64,000 nt of DNA, from assembly GCF_037975245.1 (NCBI RefSeq), contig NC_092581.1, forward strand, positions 15,146,303 through 15,210,302. Reading direction: 5' to 3'. The notes below the pieces were generated by a model. It was not told the origin of the DNA, ran no database searches, and was given only the letters and a program-made list of their open reading frames with translations. The position numbers were made by a program, and so were the translations under genes. Every line of letters begins with the position of its first letter. Position 1 is the stretch's first letter. Of the stretch, positions 58,601 through 64,000 are shown in pieces. Source of the stretch: Apostichopus japonicus. Its lineage: Eukaryota > Echinodermata > Holothuroidea > Aspidochirotida > Stichopodidae.

Positions 58601-61600
58601 GTATATGTATACATGCAAATGGCTATTACCACGTAAGCCGAAGACCTAAACAAAGAGTCAAGTCAATCCAGTGATGACGTCATTCGCAAATGATGTGAAA
58701 AAAATAGATAGAAGGTCACACACTTCCCTTAATCTCTCTTTCCCCCAAATTTAGTTGGGCTCGAAGTTTCTAAATAATAAATATTTCTTATAAGAGACAC
58801 ATGTGTGAGTTTATCTGTTCTTTATAAATGGCGGCTTGAATTGTAATTGTACCTACAATCAGGGACGTCGCTAGAGGGGGGGGGGGGGGTGTGGGGGGGT
58901 CTCACACCCAAACTTGGTAAAACTGACGATAGTTGGAAAATTGGAGTGCGACAGTCGGAAATTCCGACTGTCGCACTCTAGTTTATCTAGGCCTATTCAT
59001 ATATTCCTGTGATTGTGAATGACCTAAAACTTGAAAATTTCGGTCAAAATTGACCTTTAATCAGTCATATTTACCACGTTTTCCTTGCCACTTTGAGAAA
59101 TTGTATCTCGCGATTCTTATACTCCACCATACAAAACTTCGTATGATTTTGAATACTCAAAAAAAAATGCCTAATAGAACTACCGTCATATAGGCGTAGG
59201 AGCCCAATTTGATTTGGGTGGGCTGTAACGACTTGCCCACTAAAATATAACCAAAATTTTTCGCGTTCCGCATGTTAATGTGCATATCATATAGGCATGC
59301 ATCGGTTTTGACACCAATAACATACAATTATTTTCCGTATTATTACCCTTCCATATTGGTTATAATTATTGCGGAAGTCGTTACAATGTTAATGGTAATA
59401 ATAATAATATAAGTTTAACCATTGAAAAACACATTGCAAATTATCTTTCTTTCAGTAGGTGCCCGAAAAGATATCAGCATATCATATGCATGTGTTTCTA
59501 CTGACCATACATCACCATGGTTATGACATGTTCTGAGCATGCGTAGATGCTACTCACCTTACACCATCATCCACATATCTTCTGAATTCTAGTTTCGCTT
59601 TCTCGATACAAGGCGGGTAACCGTATTGACAAGCTGCTTGGAATATCGATGCCTGAAGTAATCTGAAAAGTAAACATATTTAAATATTGTCAATGTATTC
59701 AATATAAGAATATGTATCGGCAATATCCGCGGCTATAGAAAAATAATTATTACAATGTATCTATATCGGCAATAACCGCGGTTATAGAAAATAATTATCA
59801 CAATGTGTCTAAATAGGCCTATTTAAAAAAAATATCAATTCAATGCGATGTTGTCATATTATATGTATTAGCTCCTATAATGTGAATAAAATACTTTGAA
59901 TCGTCTCCCGACCATACAAAAAGACTATATGCTACTAAACTTTTTCTATCGCTTCTCGGCCTTTTGGCTAAGATCATGTGTAGTATCTGTTCCCTTTCGA
60001 GGGGAATGGTGATGAACGACGATGATCACACAGTCACAGTCCCGATGCAAGGGGACTGGGGCTGAGAGCGGATCATTCGTTTGCTAGTTTGGTTTTCGTG
60101 CCCAGGTTCTTTCCTGGGTGACTTTTTCTTAAAAAGTAGCTACTAAACTTTTTCTATCGCTTCTCGGCCTTTTGGCTATGATCATGTGTAGTATCTGTTC
60201 CCTTTCGAGGGGAATGGTGATGCACACCCGACGATGATCACACAGTCACAGTCCCGATGCAAGGGGACTGGGGCTGAGAGCGGATCAATCGTTTGGTAGT
60301 TTGGTTTCGTGCCCAGGTTCTTTCCTGGGCGACTTTTCCTTAAAAAACTAAACTTTTTCTTAAAAAGTTTGCTACTGAACTTTGTCAGAAAATTCATCTT
60401 GTTTTCTTTCTTTCATTATTTCAAGAATGACTTTATAGGCAGACATTTACTGGTAGTATGTCATATAGTCCAAGTATATACTACATTTGTAATACTATAG
60501 TAATGTTTCTTATATATTCACATTACGATATTCACGTTAAAGGTATTCATTTAATATATCTGTATGCTCCTTTGAAAGGTAGTCAGTTATAGGCCCCAAA
60601 TTATAGCACGCTTTAACTGCTAGACGTTTTCAAAAAGTATTTTCCTGGAGGTCTATACTCTCCAAATTGTTTTTAGACGTTTTTAAAGAACATAGCAAGA
60701 TGACTGAATGTTCCAGTGAGGTTTTAATAAACACAGTTTAATAATTTTGATCAAAGGTGACCATATTTGAATATCTAGCATATTTGGGGCCGATACAGCA
60801 TACCTATTAGACTAAAACATGGATCACGTCGGTGTCTTTTGTTGCCTGAATGTTACTACACCATTTTGTGGTAGACAAAATGTAAAGCATTGTAAGCATG
60901 TTATGTAACGCCATATGAGGCTTATGTTTTCCTCTTTGTACTGTGTTTCTTCTGAGGAATTTGACCTAATGGTATGTGTGTATCCTAGGCTGACACAACC
61001 CCTTTAATTGACAAGCTACTGGTGTTTAAAGGGGTATTTAAAGGTCAATTGGTGTTTTTCCACATACAGTCATCCTATGATTGTGCTTCCTACCTTTGTG
61101 AATCTGGCACATTATTGTTTAAGTTATCAAGGGCTTCATCATACACAGGACCTATTAACTGGAGCATGTAATCCTGTATTGGAAACAACAAACATACAAT
61201 TAAAAAATATAAGCAGATATATAGGAAGCAACCGACTACGTACCAGATAAAAACGTCGCCATATGAAAATACGTATCATGAAAATATGAATACATCCCAA
61301 ATGAAAATAGTAATTACTTAAAAATGAAATGAAATGGAAGACAAGAAAACAGAATCTCGAAATACCTGAATCAAACCGTAAGCTGACGTCAACGATAACA
61401 TCTGTGTGACGTATGCAAAGTTGTCCAATAAGACACCCCATGGGAGATGATGGCGCTCTTTCGACATATATTTCGTGAACCTGAAAAGATCGCTATAGCT
61501 GAGATAGCCTGCCATAGAGAGAATAAAGGCATCGTCTATCAGTGCTGCTCGGCTTGCTGGTGAAATTGCTTCGTGATCTTCGTCCAGTTGTCGAAGCAAA

Positions 61601-63476
61601 CGGTTGCGATTTTCTTCGTCGTACCAAACACGGTAGTAGCCGGTACGGTTTGCATTCACGATTATCCAGTCATTCTCGTTGTAATTCTCGATGTTTATTT
61701 CGGTAGCGGTTTCTTGAAATGAGGGGAAGGGGGCGGGGGGAAAGAACAATTATCTATCTAATTTACATAATTTATTCCACGTCATCATTACAAATAGTTT
61801 GTAACTTGCTCATCTTTTCTGATGTTTTCTAGTATATTACCTTTAACGTTAATATCGTGTTAATATACGTTGCAAAATTAATGCATGCAGAAGAAATTGG
61901 CCGACCAAAAAAGTAACCAATTGACGCCGATCTTTTATAGCGATCTCAAAAGTTCCTCTTTATGAATATGCATATTTCGATTCACCGTATTGTTACCGTT
62001 TATGCATACATTTTACGGGATGCAAAAATTCGTTTTCATGAACAAAATAACGCAATCTATTCGCAAATATCTTTGACTAACAAGAACATTTCATCTGGAT
62101 ATATGAGAGTGACGATGTGTAGTATAATTGGGTACTCAATATTTAGTCTTCATGAATATGCATGAGTTGTAGTTCACCTTATTATTCCAGTTTAGGATTG
62201 ATTGTCAGGACATATCCCGTAGTAATATTTCCTTTCCATGACCAAAAGAGCACACTTCCTATTCGCATATACCCTTCACACACAAGGACATATCCTATGG
62301 ATATTTCCTATGGATATTTCCTATAGCGAGGGTGTGGATAATTGGGTATTTCGATTAATACTACGTAGTGACTCACCAGCCGATCTTTTGATGACGTATT
62401 TCTGTGGAGATGTCCTGTCGTTTTGTGAACCAGTAACAAAGGTTAGTGGAATGTCCCACCGATAACTGCAAAAAAGGGGACGTACTTTCAAAATTAATGA
62501 AAATATCTTAGGGAAGCTTGGGAACTAATCAATATCTGGCTTTGATTTCAAGTTTCTTTTAACATTAAGTTCTTTAAATATCCATCTGAATCTCTTCAAA
62601 TATGTCCTTGAATGTTTTTAAATATCCGCATGAGTTTTAAGCATGTACAGTGTTTTAGAAAGTTCATGTGTATATTCATTTAAGCAGAATGCGTATGATC
62701 CTATTACCTTCCGAAGGCCATTATAAAACCATTCGATTCGTAGCACCACGGAGTTGTTATGACAACTCCCTGGTTACACTATCTGTTCCCTTTCCAAGTG
62801 ATACACTTTAAAGGGTGTGAAGACTCGCGCACAAAGAAACATCTGATGCCGGTAATCTGACCTAGTTTCGAATGAGGTGTAGCAGAAGTATTAGACACTA
62901 CCATCGATCCCAGAAAATACACACACAGCTTGCTACCGTCGGTAATTAGACACTAGTGTTCAGGCAATGCATACAGCTACGGTCAATACCCGCAACACAG
63001 TGTACATAGTAGCGACGGACATCTCAGCAGGGAGCTGTTATGGAACTCCCTGATCTCAGGTACAGATAAAAGATAACAAGGTATCACGTTTCATTACTGT
63101 CTGCATTTTGTAGTGACAAGAAGAAAACTTCACTTGCAAGCAACGGAAAGCTACATTTTTTCAGAGGGCGGCACGCGGTTTGAAACGAGTCTTCAATGCC
63201 TTTAACATCATAATGGTCCCACGGTCACGGACTCGATATAAGGGAACTAGGGTTAAGAGTGGGTGGAGTTTTCGTTTACGTTTATTTGACTTACTTGTAA
63301 GGTGAGGGCGGTAGACTTTCTTTCATTTCTTCGTTCAGGAGGAATACGTTCTGTTCAACTTTGACCTTTCTTCTTCCTGGATTTGTTGTTACTCTCACAA
63401 TTGGATATCCAGATTGTAACAACCAAGGTCGCATCAAGTCCGCTATATGAATGCCCAGGTCGTTATGATCAACATT
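48243..63476 (-). CDS. M1-family aminopeptidase, 3' part (9 exons)
   Basis: Exons in transcript order: 63476-63295, 62465-62377, 61712-61366, 61173-61094, 59662-59558, 50803-50639, 49676-49536, 48669-48588 and 48422-48243, with GT-AG ends and agreeing phases (456 aa plus TAA). They match the C-terminal half of aminopeptidase N-type enzymes. Residues include LMRPWLLQSGYPIV, NRTGYYRVWYD (start of the C-terminal helical domain), IDDAFILSMAGYL, ASSNPIGRFLTWNFFRSNW, and a final helix with NVRWMNNNYGNVKTWLEQN. The family removes N-terminal amino acids using zinc held by HEXXH; that domain is right of the window, so activity cannot be judged. Many relatives are type II membrane ectoenzymes. Whether this is APN, ERAP-like or another paralogue is not resolved. 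The fifth intron (50804-59557) holds a gene on the opposite strand. Confidence 0.9.
49262..49318 (-). pseudogene. Decayed copy of part of aminopeptidase exon 7 with its donor
   Basis: About 57 bp resemble 49528-49588 (exon end, splice donor and start of intron), sharing TGACCTATCTCT, AGAGCGGAAGAAA and TTCCACGTGAGA. A one-base insertion shifts the frame. It lies on the other side of the U2-headed element at 49324-49517, so the element sits between the two copies. Confidence 0.7.
49324..49517 (-). repeat. U2 snRNA-headed SINE-like repeat (minus copy)
   Basis: On the minus strand it starts ATCGCTTCTCGGCCTTTTG, the 5' end of U2 snRNA. It continues with a family-specific body containing GATGATCACACAGTCACAGT and the hairpin CCCAGGTTCTTTCCTGGG. 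It ends 18 bp from the donor of aminopeptidase exon 7. Confidence 0.8.
51691..51769. repeat. 37-bp-arm hairpin at the edge of a LINE fragment
   Basis: Arms 51691-51727 and 51733-51769 are reverse complements at 36 of 37 positions, with a 5-nt loop. The right arm continues into the LINE fragment, so the left arm is an inverted copy of its first bases. Confidence 0.85.
51733..52050 (+). mobile_element. 3' end of a LINE (non-LTR retrotransposon), fragment
   Basis: It encodes the end of a reverse transcriptase polyprotein: HRRLRFFGHVARL, then KPVGRPVTTFLGK, then AQDRDTWRRLITEHVG and a stop at 52026-52028. This RRLR.FGH … GRP … DR..WR pattern ends many LINE ORF2 proteins. A (TACTAC)-type tail follows. 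The catalytic RT region is missing, so the fragment is dead on arrival. Confidence 0.75.
53095..53462. mobile_element. hAT-type MITE, CAGTGGCGGA ends, perfect 8-bp duplication
   Basis: Terminal repeats CAGTGGCGGA and TCCGCCACTG are flanked by GTTCGTTG at 53087-53094 and 53463-53470. Inside are AGCGGAGCGCCACCAT and GGTTGGCGCGGAGCG blocks and a G run near the right end. Relatives are at 63495-63700 and 63825 to the window end. Confidence 0.88.
53781..55918 (+). CDS. Unrecognised three-exon gene nested in an aminopeptidase intron (231 aa)
   Basis: Exons are 53781-54036, 54943-55265 and 55802-55918. Junctions are AGAG|gttagt, ccag|AT, AAGC|gtgagt and aaag|TG, phases agree (1 then 0), and all three frames stay open, which argues for a real gene. 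The N-terminus (MSDKSKREIFKLPSIAKRDR) is basic. Residues about 86-155 look like a folded segment (LKKGDLGWIANF, SVYILRELCEDGFVATH). Next is a K/R-rich tract (about 160-195) resembling a nuclear localisation region, then a strongly acidic tail ending DDEWEDFDIELQ. I do not recognise the family. The TAA stop overlaps an AATAAA. It lies antisense to the aminopeptidase gene. Intron 2 carries a long ATT repeat and intron 1 an hAT-type MITE. Confidence 0.65.
54385..54738. mobile_element. hAT-type MITE in intron 1 of the nested gene, perfect 8-bp duplication
   Basis: Ends CAGTGGCGTAGGAA and TTCCTACGCCCTTG (imperfect inverse) are flanked by CTTAAACA at 54377-54384 and 54739-54746. G and C homopolymer runs lie near both ends. 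Confidence 0.85.
55525..55740. repeat. (ATT)n microsatellite
   Basis: About 215 bp of ATT repeats with AATT and ATC interruptions, in intron 2 of the nested gene. Open frames of poly-Tyr and poly-Ile across it are artefacts. Confidence 0.95.
55914..55919 (+). terminator. Possible polyadenylation signal overlapping the stop codon of the nested gene
   Basis: CAATAAAC contains both the stop TAA (55916-55918) and AATAAA (55914-55919). Another AATAAA lies at about 56020, which would give a more usual 3' UTR. Confidence 0.4.
56815..57078 (-). mobile_element. 3' end of a LINE, inverted relative of 51733-52050
   Basis: On the minus strand it shares CCAACCAAACACCTTGGTCA, GGACGCTCCAG, CCAGTAGGAAGGCCCGTGAC and CACTGAGCATGTCGGATAGA with the copy 5 kb to the left. 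It has frameshifts relative to that copy and a (TACTAC)-like tail. Confidence 0.75.
57311..57649. mobile_element. MITE with TTAA duplication (family R)
   Basis: TTAA|AGGGTGTGAAGACTCG on the left and CGAGTCTTTAATGCCT|TTAA on the right. The ends are imperfect inverted repeats. A second copy is at 62812-63201. No coding capacity. Confidence 0.75.
57654..59557. other. Rest of the large aminopeptidase intron, no further gene seen
   Basis: Contains a G run with a CAGGGACGTCGCTAG block at about 58860-58895, resembling one end of an hAT-like MITE, and a perfect palindrome at 58943-58977. Open frames here (for example 58056-58337) have no other support. Confidence 0.45.
58943..58977. repeat. Perfect 35-bp palindrome (17-bp arms)
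   Basis: Arm GAGTGCGACAGTCGGAA and its exact inverse are separated by one base. RNA or single strands of it would form a very stable hairpin. Confidence 0.9.
59948..60136 (+). repeat. U2 snRNA-headed SINE-like repeat, copy 1
   Basis: About the first 45 nt match U2 snRNA (ATCGCTTCTCGGCC, GGCTAAGATCA, GTGTAGTATCTGTTC), including the GTAGTA branch-site recognition element. After that the sequence is not U2: a small hairpin CCCTTTCGAGGGG, GATGATCACACAGTCACAGT, and the hairpin CCCAGGTTCTTTCCTGGG. Confidence 0.85.
60156..60346 (+). repeat. U2 snRNA-headed SINE-like repeat, copy 2 (tandem)
   Basis: A near-identical copy of 59948-60136. GCTACTAAACTTTTTCT precedes both copies, so this is either a second insertion at the same site or a tandem duplication of about 208 bp. 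It lies in an aminopeptidase intron on the opposite strand. Confidence 0.85.
60577..60805 (-). mobile_element. MITE, inverted relative of 40951-41196
   Basis: The minus strand reads AGGTATGCTGTATCGGCCCC through GGGGCCTATAACTGACTACCT, matching the other copy throughout with small indels. Confidence 0.7.
62747..62772. mobile_element. 26-bp palindromic micro-insertion
   Basis: CACGGAGTTGTTAT followed by its inverse ending AACTCCCTG. Flanking heptamers GTAGCAC and GTTACAC agree at 5 of 7 positions. Related to 47992-48017. Confidence 0.5.
62812..63201. mobile_element. MITE with TTAA duplication (family R), copy 2
   Basis: TTAA|AGGGTGTGAAGACTCG and CGAGTCTTCAATGCCT|TTAA, colinear with 57311-57649 except for small indels and a 25-bp palindrome plus 7-bp duplication at 63028-63059. 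The flanks (62780-62805 and 63206-63260) look like a split U2-headed repeat. Confidence 0.75.
63028..63052. mobile_element. 25-bp palindromic micro-insertion with perfect 7-bp duplication
   Basis: CAGGGAGCTGTTAT followed by its inverse ending CTCCCTG. ATCTCAG lies on both sides (63021-63027 and 63053-63059). The paralogue at 57311-57649 has a single ATCTCAG at the same place, which serves as an empty site. Confidence 0.75.
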
Positions 63477-63494
63477 CTGAAATAAACCAAAGGG

Positions 63495-63700
63495 ACACAG
63501 CAGGCGCGGCGGAGCGGAAAAATTATTGGGGGGGCTAATGTGTGGAGACTATCTAAGCGGAGCGCCACCATCGGTTGGCGCGGAGCGTACAAGAAAATTT
63601 GGGTTTTTTCAAACCCCCAGATGGCCGGAAACGGCACTTTCCGAGTGTTTTATGCTGCGAATACCCAGCCCTAAAATATAGGTCTCAAGCCTGCAATTTC
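63495..63700 (+). repeat. Diverged relative of the CAGTGGCGGA MITE
   Basis: Shares ACTATCTAAGCGGAGCGCCACC, GGTTGGCGCGGAGCGTAC and a GGCCGGAAA block with 53095-53462. Ends not defined. It begins just past aminopeptidase exon 63295-63476. Confidence 0.6.
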
Positions 63701-63822
63701 TCAGATTGCACGTAAAAGTCTGTAAAAACATTGTAATTTGTATATTCGATGGTTTTTTAAGAGAGTAGCTATTACTCGTAGTGTACTCGCAAAGATGTTT
63801 TTTAGTGTAGTAAGGGCAGTGG

Positions 63823-64000
63823 CGGAGCTAGAGTATTGGTCAGGGAGGGCGAGAATGGTCTGTAGGGGAGCTTTCGACACTATCTAAGCGGAGCGCCACC
63901 ACAGGTTGGCGCGGAGCGTACAGAAAATTTTTGAGTAAAGATACTCCCTAGATTGCAGGAAATGACCCTTTCCGGGGCCTTGCTAATTTGCAGATAAACG
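63823..64000 (+). mobile_element. hAT-type MITE, CAGTGGCGGA family, cut by window end
   Basis: Starts CAGTGGCGGAGCTAG and follows 53095-53275 closely. The right end and the target duplication are outside the window. Confidence 0.75.

Noticed and set aside
59948-60346. Functional U2 snRNA genes
   Set aside because: Homology to U2 stops after about 45 nt. The Sm site region and 3' stem-loops of U2 are absent, and the same chimera occurs at other loci.

Overview
The window is animal genomic DNA: intron-rich genes with GT-AG splicing, Pol III-type SINEs, many TIR elements, and no bacterial-style operons. Protein similarity and SINE types suggest a marine invertebrate deuterostome, probably an echinoderm. 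That is an inference, since no species marker is present.

Layout. (1) Positions 1-5851, minus strand: the 5' part of a CASP8AP2/FLASH orthologue, recognised by its N-terminal coiled coil, followed by a huge SR/KE-rich exon that runs off the left edge. E2F-like sites lie at about 7160-7210. (2) 7944-14633: a complete, apparently young Ty3/Gypsy LTR retrotransposon with identical 570-bp LTRs, a tRNA-Leu-type primer site, gag, pol, and a -1 frameshift signal at the gag/pol overlap. (3) 16243-17217: a TIR element with an internal GCATCC-rich repeat array. (4) 19215-38555, plus strand: an SMCR8 orthologue, the DENN-family partner of C9orf72. I could trace 21 coding exons in unbroken phase (874 aa). 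Its introns hold an 840-bp polypyrimidine tract, a ~66-bp satellite interrupted by an hAT-type element, and several tRNA-derived SINEs. (5) 38556-48080: no gene seen; AT-rich DNA with MITEs and simple repeats. (6) 48243-63476, minus strand: the 3' part (nine exons, 456 aa) of an M1-family aminopeptidase; its catalytic half is beyond the right edge. Its 8.8-kb intron contains a three-exon gene on the opposite strand (53781-55918, 231 aa, not recognised), two inverted LINE 3' ends and two hAT-type MITEs with perfect 8-bp target duplications.

Functionally the host genes are unrelated: histone pre-mRNA processing (FLASH), autophagy/GTPase regulation (SMCR8) and peptide trimming (aminopeptidase). 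The most unusual content is in the repeats: a SINE-like family headed by the 5' end of U2 snRNA (59948-60346 and 49324-49517), and 25-26-bp palindromes inserted with 7-bp target duplications (47992, 62747, 63028), which look like extremely small transposon-like insertions.
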